Assembly: GCF_024399475.1 (NCBI RefSeq)
Contig: NZ_CP101620.1
Location: 2,027,608 to 2,091,607 of the forward strand
Direction of reading: 5' to 3'
DNA: 64,000 nt
Source: Allocoprobacillus halotolerans
GTDB lineage: Bacteria > Bacillota_I > Bacilli_A > Erysipelotrichales > Coprobacillaceae
The notes beneath the pieces are model-generated. The model made no database searches. It saw only the letters and a list, made by a program, of their open reading frames with translations, and was not told the origin of the DNA. Both the position numbers and the translations under genes were made by a program. Positions 20,243 to 33,727 of this stretch are shown piece by piece; positions within the stretch are counted from its first letter, which is position 1, and each line of letters begins with the position of its first letter.

Positions 20243-20279
20243 GAGTTTTTTCATATAGTAAAATGATGGAGGTGCCAAG

Positions 20280-21364
20280 ATGAAAACAAAAAAGATAGTC
20301 ATACTTACAATTATTATTGTTATTTTTGGATTAATGAGTGTTTATAGTTCTTCTCATATTTGGGCACTTTATAAATATAATGATGCTTTTTATTATATTA
20401 AAAGACAAGTGATTTTTGCTTGTTTGGGTTTGATTGCTATGTATGTGACATCGCATATTGACTATCATTTATATAAGAAATATTATAAATTGATTTTAAT
20501 GGTATGTTTTTTACTTTTGATTCTTGTTTTAATACCTGGATTAGGTGTTGTTCGAGGCGGAGTCGCAGTTGGTTTAATTTTGGTGTTTTTGCTTTACAAC
20601 CAAGTGAATTATTTAAAATTGGAATAATTATTTTTACGGCTGTTTATACTGAAAAAAATTATTATCATATGAAAAAAATCAAATATAGTTTGCCTATTTT
20701 ATTAATGATGGGATTAGGTTTTCTTTTGATTATGTTACAACCTGATTTTGGAAGTGGTGTGGTTATGGCGTGTAGTATCATTGTGATGATGATTGTTTCG
20801 CCGTTTCCGTTTCGTTATTTTGTGGGATTAGGAATTATTGGCGTTATAGGGATTGTTATCATGATATTGTCAGCACCTTATCGTATGGAACGTATTCTAT
20901 CATTTTTAGATCCGTTTCAAGATCCTCTGGGCAGTGGGTTTCAAGCTATCCAGGCTTTGTATGCAATTGGACCAGGAGGACTTCTAGGTGTAGGATTTGA
21001 TCAAAGTATTCAAAAACATTTTTATTTACCTGAGCCTCAAACTGATTTTATTTTTGCTATTATTGCTGAAGAATTAGGGTTTATTGGTGGTGTGATATTG
21101 ATTGGTTTATATATGAGTCTATTTAAAACTGTTTTAAAAGTCAGCCAGAATGCTCCTGATTTGTTTGGTAGTTTTTTAATGATTGGTATTATTTCAATGA
21201 TTGGAATTCAAACATTGATTAATTTAGGTGTGGTCGTAGGATTGTTTCCTGTTACCGGTGTAACCTTACCATTGATGTCATATGGTGGAACCAGCTTGGT
21301 TATTACATTAATGAGTATAGGAATTTTAATTAATATATCAAAATATTGTCGGGATGTGTTATAA
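20280..21364 (+). CDS. ftsW: FtsW/SEDS family peptidoglycan glycosyltransferase (frame break near 20560)
   Basis: Polytopic SEDS protein that polymerises lipid II at the septum. Visible motifs: LMSVYSSSHIWA, YIKRQVIFACLGL, PGLGVVRGGSRSWFNFG (after repair), LQPSELFKIG, LQPDFGSG, LGSGFQAIQALYAIGPGGLLGVGFDQSIQKHF, PEPQTDFIFAIIAEELGF and the C-terminal VTGVTLPLMSYGGTSL. The break lies near GGCGGAGTCG (20557-20566); one added G restores RGGSRSW. About 361 residues. Start at 20280 has GGAGGTGCC upstream. It precedes murG, so ftsW is the canonical assignment, not rodA. Confidence 0.9.
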
Positions 21365-21386
21365 TGAACACTAGGAGTGATGAAAG

Positions 21387-22475
21387 ATGAAAATTATTGT
21401 AAGTGCAGGGGGAACAGGTGGACATTTATATCCTGCCTTGGCCCTTGTTGAATATATAAAAACACAAGATAAAGAAGCTGAATTTTTGTTTGTGGGGACA
21501 ACCGATCGTTTAGAATCACAGGTTGTACCTCAATTAGGATATGCGTATCGTGGCTTGGCGGTTAAAGGACTTGTTGGCAACCCCATTCAAAAATTGAAAA
21601 ATGCTTTGATTTTTATAAAATCATTAAAGAAATCAAAACAGATTTTAAAAGAATTTCAACCAGATATTGTCATTGGATTTGGTGGTTATCCAAGTGCTTC
21701 CATTGTGATGGGGGCTTCTCAATTAAAAATACCAACAATGATTCATGAACAAAATTCAATTATTGGTTTAACTAATAAAGTTTTAATAAAAAAAGTAAAT
21801 AAGATTGTATGTTGTTATGAAAAAGCGTATAATGAATTCCCAAGCAATAAAACTGTTTTGTTAGGAAATCCAAGAGCGAGTGTTGTGGCTCATCAGGAAT
21901 TGAAAAATATTCATGATTTATACCATATTCCTGCGAGCCGTCAAACAGTTGTTATCGTGATGGGAAGTTTAGGTTCATCATCAGTGAATCGTGTTATGAA
22001 AGAAGCATTACGTCAAATGCAATATGATGACTATGATGTAATTTATGTAACTGGAAAGAATTATTATGAAGACATGCAAAAAGAGTTGGGTGATCTTCAA
22101 GATTCTATTCATCTGGTTCCTTATATTGATGATATGCCTAGTTTGATTTCGAGTTGTGATGTGATTGTTTCACGTGCTGGAGCGACAACTTTAGCTGAGA
22201 TTACAGCGCTAGGGGCGGCAGCTATTATTATTCCAAGTCCTTATGTTGTGGCAAACCATCAAGAATATAATGCGATGGAACTTGTACGTGCCAAAGCAGC
22301 TCGTATGATTTTGGAAAAAGATTTGAATGCTGATGCTTTTGTAAGTGAAATTAGACATTTATTAAAAGATCAGACGTTATTACAATCATTAAAGGCTCAT
22401 GCATGTCAATTAGGAAAACCACATGCTTGTGAAGATATATATCAAGAAATCTTAAAAACATTAGAAAGGAAATAA
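21387..22475 (+). CDS. murG: UDP-N-acetylglucosamine--lipid I N-acetylglucosaminyltransferase
   Basis: Peripheral membrane enzyme that converts lipid I to lipid II, 362 residues, intact. GT-B fold signatures: VSAGGTGGHLYPALALVEY at the N-terminus, VIGFGGYPSASIVM, IPTMIHEQNSIIGLTNK, GSLGSSSVNRVM, and the C-terminal donor site SRAGATTLAEITALGAAAIIIPSPYVV-ANHQEYNAM. It starts 22 bases after ftsW with an AGGAGTGATGAAAG site. Two bases separate it from murB. Confidence 0.96.
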   Translation: MKIIVSAGGTGGHLYPALALVEYIKTQDKEAEFLFVGTTDRLESQVVPQLGYAYRGLAVKGLVGNPIQKLKNALIFIKSLKKSKQILKEFQPDIVIGFGGYPSASIVMGASQLKIPTMIHEQNSIIGLTNKVLIKKVNKIVCCYEKAYNEFPSNKTVLLGNPRASVVAHQELKNIHDLYHIPASRQTVVIVMGSLGSSSVNRVMKEALRQMQYDDYDVIYVTGKNYYEDMQKELGDLQDSIHLVPYIDDMPSLISSCDVIVSRAGATTLAEITALGAAAIIIPSPYVVANHQEYNAMELVRAKAARMILEKDLNADAFVSEIRHLLKDQTLLQSLKAHACQLGKPHACEDIYQEILKTLERK

Positions 22476-22477
22476 GC

Positions 22478-23389
22478 ATGGATTTTGAAAATATATTTTA
22501 TGATTTAGTTGATTTACAGTTAGGTGAAATTTTAGAAAATGAACCTTTATATAAACATACAACATTTAAAGTTGGAGGACCTGCTAGACTCTTTGTATAT
22601 ATTAAAGATGTTGAAGCATTAAAAAGAGGTGTTCAATATTGTCGTCAAAACCAGGTTAAACATATGATTATTGGAAAAGGTTCTGATTTATTATTCTCTG
22701 ATAAAGAATATGAAGGTGTTATCTTTTCTTTGAAAAAATTAAATAAAGTTCATTTTAATGGTGTTGAAATACGCGCTCAAGCTGGTGTCAGTATGATTTA
22801 TTTGGCTTATGAATCAGCCAAAGTTGGATTATCTGGTTTTGAATTTATGGGAGGTATTCCAGGAACAATTGGTGGCGGTGTTTATATGAATGCTGGTGCC
22901 TATAAATATTGTGTCAGTGATGTTTTTACATCGGCTTTGGTATTGAATGAAAATGGTGATTTGATAACTTTAGATCGTGAACAGATGCAGTTTGATTATC
23001 GTCAGTCTATCTTACAAAAACACAAAGACTGGGTACTCGTAGAGGCAACTTTTACAATGACATCACGTGATCCTAAAGATATTATGCAAGTTTTAGATAA
23101 ACGTAAGGAAAAACGTATGGCAACCCAACCATGGAATTTTGCTAGTGCTGGAAGTATTTTTAGGAATCCTGATGAAAAACCAGCTTGGCAGTATATTGAT
23201 GAAAGTGATTTAAGAGGTTATGAAATAGGTGGTGCTCAAGTGTCACCAAAGCATTCTAATTTTATTGTCAATAATGGTTATGCTAGTGCGAGAGATATAT
23301 TAGATTTGATTTTATTGGTTGAAAAGACGGTGTTTCATCGTTTTGGTGTAGAATTAGAAAAAGAGGTTATTTTGATTAACTGGGAGTAG
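22478..23389 (+). CDS. murB: UDP-N-acetylmuramate dehydrogenase
   Basis: FAD enzyme that reduces UDP-GlcNAc-enolpyruvate to UDP-MurNAc, 303 residues, intact. Blocks: HTTFKVGGPARLF, MIIGKGSDLLFSD, FEFMGGIPGTIGGGVYMNAGAY (FAD site), FDYRQSIL, ASAGSIFRNPDE (catalytic Ser), and HSNFIVNNGYASARD. The type is the shorter MurB lacking the extra Tyr-loop domain, as usual in Firmicutes. Tightly packed between murG and divIB. Confidence 0.96.
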   Translation: MDFENIFYDLVDLQLGEILENEPLYKHTTFKVGGPARLFVYIKDVEALKRGVQYCRQNQVKHMIIGKGSDLLFSDKEYEGVIFSLKKLNKVHFNGVEIRAQAGVSMIYLAYESAKVGLSGFEFMGGIPGTIGGGVYMNAGAYKYCVSDVFTSALVLNENGDLITLDREQMQFDYRQSILQKHKDWVLVEATFTMTSRDPKDIMQVLDKRKEKRMATQPWNFASAGSIFRNPDEKPAWQYIDESDLRGYEIGGAQVSPKHSNFIVNNGYASARDILDLILLVEKTVFHRFGVELEKEVILINWE

Positions 23390-23398
23390 GTGATTCAT

Positions 23399-24163
23399 GT
23401 GGCTAAAAGTCAATATTATTTTAATGAGCATGATGAAAATCAGACACAGCTCCTTAGAAAAAAAGAAAGAAAAAAATTAAAACGTAAAATGAAGATTGTT
23501 TTTGTTCTTTTTGTTTTATTATTAATTGTAGGATATTTTGTGAGTGATTTTTCGCGTATCCAAACAATTGAGATAGAAGGACAACAGGAAATTTCTAAAG
23601 AAGAAATATTAGAAACGATTTCTGTACATAAAGGTGATATTATTTTCTTGGTCAATACAGGTCATATAGAAGATGAGGTGGCAAAAATGCCATTTATCAA
23701 GAAAGTTAAGGTCACTAAATCTGTGCTTGGTCACGTCTATATCGAAATTGAAGAAGCTCAAAAAGTTGCTTATTGTGTGATTGATAAAACCACATATGTG
23801 ATTGATGAATTAGGAAATGTTAGTGAAACAACTGATAAAAATCTTATTGCGTCATTGCAAGCAACACCACGTATTACAAATTTTAAAGATTTAGATTTAT
23901 TGAAAGAATTTGCTAAGGAATATGTTAAAATTCCTGAGATTGTAAAAAGTCAAACAAGTGATATTTTATATGATCCTCAAAAAGCGGATGAAACACGTTT
24001 AAAATTTCTTATGGATGATGGTAAAATTTTATATTTGCGTATTGAAGATATGGCTGATCAGTTAAATAATAGATATGATTATGAAGCGAATAAAGAAGTA
24101 TATAAGGATAAATGTGAATTTAGCTTTGAAGGAAATCATGTTTATATGAAAGATTGTAAATAA
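23399..24163 (+). CDS. divIB: Cell division protein DivIB/FtsQ
   Basis: Bitopic membrane protein of the divisome, about 254 residues. A Lys/Arg-rich cytoplasmic tail (LLRKKERKKLKRKMK) precedes one membrane span (IVFVLFVLLLIVGYFVSDF). A POTRA domain follows: IQTIEIEGQQEISKEEILETI, GDIIFLVNTG, EVAKMPFIKKVKVTKSVLGHVYIEIEEA. Then comes the FtsQ-type beta domain with YVIDELGNV. The start is GTG; both 23390 and 23399 are in frame, and 23399 is better spaced from GGGAGTAGG. A terminator follows. Confidence 0.85.
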   Translation: MAKSQYYFNEHDENQTQLLRKKERKKLKRKMKIVFVLFVLLLIVGYFVSDFSRIQTIEIEGQQEISKEEILETISVHKGDIIFLVNTGHIEDEVAKMPFIKKVKVTKSVLGHVYIEIEEAQKVAYCVIDKTTYVIDELGNVSETTDKNLIASLQATPRITNFKDLDLLKEFAKEYVKIPEIVKSQTSDILYDPQKADETRLKFLMDDGKILYLRIEDMADQLNNRYDYEANKEVYKDKCEFSFEGNHVYMKDCK

Positions 24164-24190
24164 TGCATTTTGAAAATGCATTATTTTTTT
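24162..24190 (+). terminator. Terminator after divIB
   Basis: AATGCATTTT-g-AAAATGCATT inverted repeat followed by T7. It separates the murG-murB-divIB unit from ftsA-ftsZ. Confidence 0.75.
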
Positions 24191-24283
24191 GTCATGATGA
24201 CTCTTTTTTCATCATTTATATATTTTCTTATGGCTAAAATTATGCTACAATAATAAAGAAGTATTTTTGAAGGAGAATCGTAT

Positions 24284-25560
24284 ATGAAGAATATCTATGC
24301 TGTATTAGATATAGGAAGTGCAACGGTTAAATTGCTTGTGGGTGAGGTTGTGAGTGCAAATATTAATGTGCTTTTTGCCAAGAAAATAACAAGCCATGGC
24401 ATTCGTAAAGGTCAAATTGAAAATATGCCTGTTGTGGTAAGTGAAATTAAACAACTTGTAGATGAAGCTTCTAAAGCATTAGGGGCAATGATTTCAAAAG
24501 TGGCTTTATGTATACCGTCTTTTCATGCCCATATCTATCAAAGTGATGGGATTACAAAAGTTAATTCTCCTTTGGATCAGATTACAAGTGAAGACATTGT
24601 TCGTGCATTAAAACTTTCCAGACGTTTTACTTTAAAAGAGGATGAAGAAGTTATTTCTGTTATCCCGGCAATGTTTTATTTAGATACGAAATCAATGAAA
24701 GATATTCCAATTGGTGAAAAATCGGCATCATTAAAAGTAGAATCGTTAATTATCACTTCAAAAAGAAGTTGTTATATGGTTATATTAATGCTGCTGAAAA
24801 AGCCGGAGTGGAAGTTTTGGATATTACAATTAATGCTTATGCTTGTGCCAAAGAGGCGTTTGATGCAGTCTATCTTCAAGAAGGTGCGATTTTGATTGAT
24901 ATTGGTTATCGCAGTTCAACTGTGGCTTTCTTTGAAGATGGCTATTTGAAATATATTGCTCAAGCGCATGTTGGGGGTTATGATTTAACAAGAAAAATTG
25001 CGACATCATGGCAGATTCCAATGGATAAAGCAGAGTTATATAAAGTGAAATATGGAACATGTGATCTTCGTATTGGAGATGAAGATGTCATACATACGAC
25101 GAGTCAAAATGATGTAGAAAAACATTTTACTCAAAAAGATTTAGCTCAGGTTTTAACTGATGGTGTTAAAGAAATTATGGAAATCATTAAAACGAAAATA
25201 GAGGTCATTAATGATGGAAGAAGTTATGAAACTGTGATTGTCGGTGGTGGTGGAGAATTACCAGCAATTGATGAGGTTGCAACACAGGTATTGAATAGTG
25301 CGGTAAGAACGTATCGCCCTGATACGATAGGCGCACGTGATATGTCATTTGTTTCTTGTCTTGGTATGATGTATTATCTGAATGATCGTTTGAAGATTTT
25401 TGGTCAAATGGATTCATCTCTTGTTTTACCTGATATTTCGAATACAATGAGTATTCGTTTTAAGGGGTTAACAAAGACAAAAACGGCTTATAATTCAGAT
25501 ACAAAGAAAAAAGGAAAATTGACAAAAGTAATTGAAAATTTATTTAGTGAAGAAGATTAA
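24284..25560 (+). CDS. ftsA: Cell division protein FtsA (frame break near 24762)
   Basis: Actin-like ATPase that tethers FtsZ to the membrane. N-terminal YAVLDIGSATVKLLVGE (phosphate 1 motif), SHGIRKGQIENM in subdomain 1C, ILIDIGYRSSTVAFFEDG (phosphate 2), IVGGGGELPAIDEVA (adenosine motif). The break is at an A5 run (24760-24764). One added A gives ITSKKKLLYGYINAAEKAGV and a protein of about 425 residues. The C-terminus (KGKLTKVIENLFSEED) is an amphipathic membrane-targeting helix. It starts after GAAGGAG and is followed by ftsZ at 21 bases. Confidence 0.93.
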
Positions 25561-25581
25561 TATAAAAGTGAGGATAGAAAT

Positions 25582-26652
25582 ATGGATGGGAATTTAGATT
25601 TTGTTCAAGTTGCAAAAATTAAAGTCATTGGTGTCGGTGGAGGTGGTTGCAACGCTGTAGCTAGAATGGCTAAAGATGGTGTCAAAGGCGTTGATTTCTA
25701 TGTTGCAAACACTGATGCACAAATTCTAAAAGGAATTGATATTGAAAATAAGATTATTTTGGGTAAAGAATTAACACATGGTTTAGGAGCTGGTGGTAAT
25801 CCAGAAGTAGGACGTAAAGCAGCTTTGGAAACTGAAGAAGAAATTAAGGCAGCTTTATCTGGAGCCAATATGGTCTTTATCGCTGCTGGTATGGGTGGTG
25901 GAACTGGAACCGGAGCTGCTCCTGTTGTTGCTAAAATATCACGTGAATTAGGTGCTTTGACTGTTGGTGTTGTGACTTCACCTTTTACATTTGAAGGACC
26001 AAAGGTTTTAAGACAAGCTAAAAGTGGTTTGGCAGAATTAAGAGAAAATGTGGATTCTATCATTATTGTTTCTAATGATCGTTTACTAGAAGCTATTGGA
26101 CGTAAACCAATGGGAGAAGCGTTTAGAGAAGCAGATAATGTATTAAGACAAGGGGTACAGACAATTACTGATTTGATTGCTATCCCAGCATTTATTAATC
26201 TTGACTTTGCTGATGTTTCTTCAGTTATGAAAGATAGAGGTTCTGCTTTAATTGGTATTGGTATGAGTGATGGAGAAAATAAAGCTGAAGAAGCTGCAAT
26301 GCGTGCGATTTCATCACCATTATTAGATGTTTCTATTGCAGGAGCAAAAGATGCTATTGTGAATGTAACAGGTGGAACAAATATTACTTTATATGATGCT
26401 AATACTGCTTTAGCAACAATTAGAGAAGCTGTTGGAAATGATGTGAATACTGTTTTAGGTGTAGCTATTAATGAGCAATTAGATGATCAGGTTATTGTAA
26501 CTGTTATTGCAACTGGTTTTGAAGATGAAGAAGAACCAGTTGCACCTGTGAAACAGACTTCATCATTTGAATCAGTTGTCAAACCATCTATGTATGAAGA
26601 TGAAGATGATGACGATGATGTTCCAGCATTTTTAAGAAATAGAAAATTATAA
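25582..26652 (+). CDS. ftsZ: Cell division GTPase FtsZ
   Basis: Tubulin-like GTPase that forms the Z ring, 356 residues, intact. IKVIGVGGGGCNAVARM at the start, the tubulin signature AGMGGGTGTGAAPVVAKIS, NDRLLEAIGRKPMGEAF, and the T7 loop DLIAIPAFINLDFADVSSVM. The C-terminal linker is short (about 35 residues) and acidic (YEDEDDDDDVPAFLRNRKL), ending in the conserved DVPAFLRNR peptide that binds FtsA and other partners. Confidence 0.97.
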   Translation: MDGNLDFVQVAKIKVIGVGGGGCNAVARMAKDGVKGVDFYVANTDAQILKGIDIENKIILGKELTHGLGAGGNPEVGRKAALETEEEIKAALSGANMVFIAAGMGGGTGTGAAPVVAKISRELGALTVGVVTSPFTFEGPKVLRQAKSGLAELRENVDSIIIVSNDRLLEAIGRKPMGEAFREADNVLRQGVQTITDLIAIPAFINLDFADVSSVMKDRGSALIGIGMSDGENKAEEAAMRAISSPLLDVSIAGAKDAIVNVTGGTNITLYDANTALATIREAVGNDVNTVLGVAINEQLDDQVIVTVIATGFEDEEEPVAPVKQTSSFESVVKPSMYEDEDDDDDVPAFLRNRKL

Positions 26653-26678
26653 GCTAACACTTTTGTTAGCTTTTCTTT
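26651..26678 (+). terminator. Terminator after ftsZ
   Basis: AAGCTAACA-cttt-TGTTAGCTT hairpin followed by a T-rich tail; it starts at the ftsZ stop codon. Confidence 0.75.
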
Positions 26679-26692
26679 GTATGGAGGTTAAG

Positions 26693-27484
26693 ATGAAAAA
26701 GATTGGATTTATTGGCTTTGGAAATATGGCAGGAGCCATTGCCCAAGGAATTATCACATCAGGTTTTTTAATGGCTGATAACTTAATAGGATATGATATT
26801 GATAAGCGTATGATTGATAAAATGAAATCATTGGGTATAGAAACTGCGAGTGATATAACGAATCTTATTGAAAAAAGTGAATATGTTTTTATTGGAGTGA
26901 AACCACAAGTTGTGGAATCAGTTTTGCAACCTTATGTTAATTGTTTAAAAAATAAGGCGATTATATCTATTGTTTTAGGGTATGATTTTGAAAAATATCA
27001 AGGTCTATTAGATAGTTCTACACGTCATATCTTTGTAATGCCTAATACGCCAGCACGTGTTTTACAAGGAATGTCGTTGATTGAAAAAACACATTCTTTA
27101 ACAGAAACAGAATTCAATTTTGTGAAAAAAATGTTTGAATCTATAGGTTGTGTTGAAGTTGTTCCATCACATTTAATGGGAGTAGCAGGAACACTTAGTG
27201 GCTGTGGACCGGCATTTGTTTATATGATGATTGAAGCTTTGGCAGATGGTGCAGTAAAAGAAGGAGTGCCTAGAGAAATGGCCTATAAATTGGCATCGCA
27301 AACTTTACAAGGAGCGGCTAGGATGCAAATGCAGACACAATTGCATCCTGGTGTTCTAAAAGATCAGGTGTGCTCGCCAGGTGGTTCAACAATTTGTGGA
27401 GTTGAAGCATTAGAAAAAGGAAATTTACGTGCAACTTTAATGTCTGCTATTTTTGCTGCAGCACATTATAATAAAGGAAAATAA
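26693..27484 (+). CDS. proC: Pyrroline-5-carboxylate reductase
   Basis: NADPH enzyme of the last step of proline synthesis, 263 residues. Rossmann start KKIGFIGFGNMAGAIAQG; FIGVKPQVVESVL; FVMPNTPARVLQGMS; and the family signature around GVAGTLSGCGPAFVYMMIEALADGAVKEG with LKDQVCSPGGSTICGVEALEKG. The start at 26693 follows TGGAGG; a more upstream in-frame start falls in the ftsZ terminator. Last gene before the rRNA operon. Confidence 0.95.
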   Translation: MKKIGFIGFGNMAGAIAQGIITSGFLMADNLIGYDIDKRMIDKMKSLGIETASDITNLIEKSEYVFIGVKPQVVESVLQPYVNCLKNKAIISIVLGYDFEKYQGLLDSSTRHIFVMPNTPARVLQGMSLIEKTHSLTETEFNFVKKMFESIGCVEVVPSHLMGVAGTLSGCGPAFVYMMIEALADGAVKEGVPREMAYKLASQTLQGAARMQMQTQLHPGVLKDQVCSPGGSTICGVEALEKGNLRATLMSAIFAAAHYNKGK

Positions 27485-27493
27485 TCTGTGAAT

Positions 27494-27527
27494 GAACCTC
27501 TATTTTATATTAGGGGCTCTTTTTTTA
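27494..27527 (+). terminator. Probable terminator after proC
   Basis: Imperfect hairpin GAACCTC ... GGGGCTC followed by a T7 run, ahead of the rRNA promoter region. Confidence 0.55.
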
Positions 27528-27610
27528 AAAAAATATAATGCAAAAAAAGTCGATGAAAAGGGAGAAAAAAGGAAAGTAAAGAAAAAAGTGAAAAAAATTA
27601 AAAAAAAGAC

Positions 27611-27639
27611 TTGCAAAGGGGAGATAGAGATGGTATTAT
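27611..27639 (+). promoter_or_regulatory. rRNA operon promoter
   Basis: TTGCAA, 17-base spacer, TATTAT, about 120 bases ahead of the 16S gene and preceded by a long A-rich (UP-element-like) stretch at 27525-27606. No second promoter is obvious. Confidence 0.75.
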
Positions 27640-27671
27640 AGATGGGCACTCGAGAGAGGGCGACAGGGACA

Positions 27672-27688
27672 TTGAAAACTGAACAGTA
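27672..27688 (+). other. 16S pre-rRNA processing stem, 5' strand
   Basis: TTGAAAACTGAACAGTA upstream of 16S can pair over 17 positions (with G-U pairs) with TACTGTTTGGTTTTGAG at 29304-29320, just past the 16S 3' end. This would be the long-range stem cut by RNase III in pre-16S. Confidence 0.65.
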
Positions 27689-27756
27689 AACACGTCAATA
27701 GAAGATAAAGAAAAGAAAGAAGAGTCAAGAAGACAGGAAGTTGTCTTTAGATAGAG

Positions 27757-29280
<1,524 letters not shown>

Positions 29281-29488
29281 AGGGAGAAGAGAGAAGATGT
29301 GGATACTGTTTGGTTTTGAGTGTATCTGTAAAGATGCATTCAAGGCAGGAACATTGAAAACTGAACAGCAAACTTTCTACAAAGAAAGCGAAGAAACGAA
29401 AGATGAAAGAGATCAGGAAAGAAAAGAAGAAGGTCGAAATCATCTAGTTGCAAACTAAGAAAGCACGAAAGAGAACTTGAACACTTTA
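29281..29488 (+). other. 16S-23S internal transcribed spacer without tRNA
   Basis: About 208 bases with no tRNA. It holds the 16S 3' processing strand (29304-29320) and the 23S 5' processing strand TTGAAAACTGAACAGC (29354-29369). The latter pairs with GCTGTTCAGTTTTGAG at 32391-32406. A purine-rich stretch precedes 23S. Confidence 0.75.
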
Positions 29489-32373
<2,885 letters not shown>

Positions 32374-32424
32374 GAAGTGTGAAAGGAAAAGCTGTTCAGT
32401 TTTGAGCGTTCGTGCTCTAAGGGG

Positions 32425-32532
32425 ATCTGGTGGCGAAGGCATGATGGACACACCTGTAACCATGCCGAACACAGAAGTTAAGCATCATAGCGGCGAAGAT
32501 AGTGGGCAACTGCGACAATAGCACGCTGCCAG
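32425..32532 (+). rRNA. rrf: 5S ribosomal RNA
   Basis: About 108 bases: TCTGGTGGCGAAGGCATGAT at the start, CCGAACACAGAAGTTAAGC in loop A-B, ending GCTGCCAG. The ends can pair (CTGGTGGC). Followed by the operon terminator. Confidence 0.93.
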
Positions 32533-32539
32533 TCCATTC

Positions 32540-32576
32540 GGGAAGGTTCAGTTCTTCTGTTTCCTTCCCTTTTTTA
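32540..32576 (+). terminator. rRNA operon terminator
   Basis: GGGAAGG ... CCTTCCC hairpin followed by T6. Confidence 0.85.
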
Positions 32577-32679
32577 TTCTCTTTTTCTCCCTTTTGTAGT
32601 AAAATGATTATAGGAAATATATCCTTGATTCTTTATGGTAATATAGAAAATAAATAAGAAGGGAGGATTTAATAATTGC

Positions 32680-33723
32680 TTGCAATTATTAGCAAATATG
32701 ATGAATGGAAAGAAAAAATATCTTTTAAATATCGCCATAATATTAATTATTGGAGGAACGGTTATTTATGTATCTATTGGCGATCAATGGCAACAAGTTA
32801 TTGATTCATTTGCCCATGCTAAGCTTTTTTGGATTATTTTAATGGCTATAATTATGTTTTTATATTATGTTTTTGATGCTTTTTCTTTGTTATATTTTGG
32901 AAGGACATATAAAAAGGATTATACTTATAAACAGTCTTTTGTAAATGCTATTAGTGGAACTTTTTTTAATGGTATCACTCCTTTTGCTAGCGGAGGACAA
33001 TTTGCTCAGGTTTATATTTTTAATAAGCAAGGGATTCCACCAACTTATTCAGCAAGTATTCTTTTGATGTGTTTTATTTGTTATCAAAGTGTACTTGTCA
33101 TTTATACAGGTGTTGTGTTAATATTTAAATATCAGTATTTTATAAGTCAACCAGCTATTTTTAGTTTAGTTATGCTTGGGTTTCTTATTAATTTTGTTGT
33201 TATTGTCGCTTTATTTGGAGGAGCAAAATCACGCATTCTTCAAAATTTTTTAACGCATACGGTGCTTAAACTTTTGTATAAAATTCATATAGTTAAAGAT
33301 TATGAATCAACTTGTTTTAAAATTAAAAATTACTTGGCTGATTTTAGAAATCAATTAAATTTCTTACAAAAAAACAAACCGGTTTTAATAAGGTCATGCG
33401 TTTGTAATTTTATTAAATTGACGATTATATATAGTATGCCTTTCTTTACTGCTAAAGCTTTAAATTTAAATGTAACAATGGCAGATTTTTTAGATTTTAT
33501 TGGACTTTGCTCATGCATATATTTGATTAATGCTTTTTTGCCTATTCCAGGTGCAAGTGGTGGAAGTGAAGGTGTTTATCTATTATTATTTAGTTTTTTA
33601 GGACCTGTTGGTGTTTCATCATCGATGTTTTTATGGCGTTTTATGTCTTATTATATGGGTCTTATTATAGGAGCGTTAGTCTTTTCATTTAATAAAGAAA
33701 TTAATCAAACAAGATTGGAGTAA
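32680..33723 (+). CDS. Lysylphosphatidylglycerol synthase TM-region/UPF0104-type flippase-domain protein
   Basis: Polytopic membrane protein of about 347 residues with eight predicted spans and the family blocks FFNGITPFASGGQFAQVYIF, SILLMCFICYQ, LPIPGASGGSEGVYLLLF and FLWRFMSYYMGLIIGAL. Such proteins share the membrane domain of MprF without the synthase domain. They often sit next to glycolipid glycosyltransferases and may flip lipids. The start is uncertain: GGGAGG at 32661 points to the TTG at 32680 (13 bases), while ATG codons at 32698 and 32701 lack a nearby site. It ends four bases before the glycosyltransferase gene. Confidence 0.82.
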   Translation: MQLLANMMNGKKKYLLNIAIILIIGGTVIYVSIGDQWQQVIDSFAHAKLFWIILMAIIMFLYYVFDAFSLLYFGRTYKKDYTYKQSFVNAISGTFFNGITPFASGGQFAQVYIFNKQGIPPTYSASILLMCFICYQSVLVIYTGVVLIFKYQYFISQPAIFSLVMLGFLINFVVIVALFGGAKSRILQNFLTHTVLKLLYKIHIVKDYESTCFKIKNYLADFRNQLNFLQKNKPVLIRSCVCNFIKLTIIYSMPFFTAKALNLNVTMADFLDFIGLCSCIYLINAFLPIPGASGGSEGVYLLLFSFLGPVGVSSSMFLWRFMSYYMGLIIGALVFSFNKEINQTRLE

Positions 33724-33727
33724 TGAT

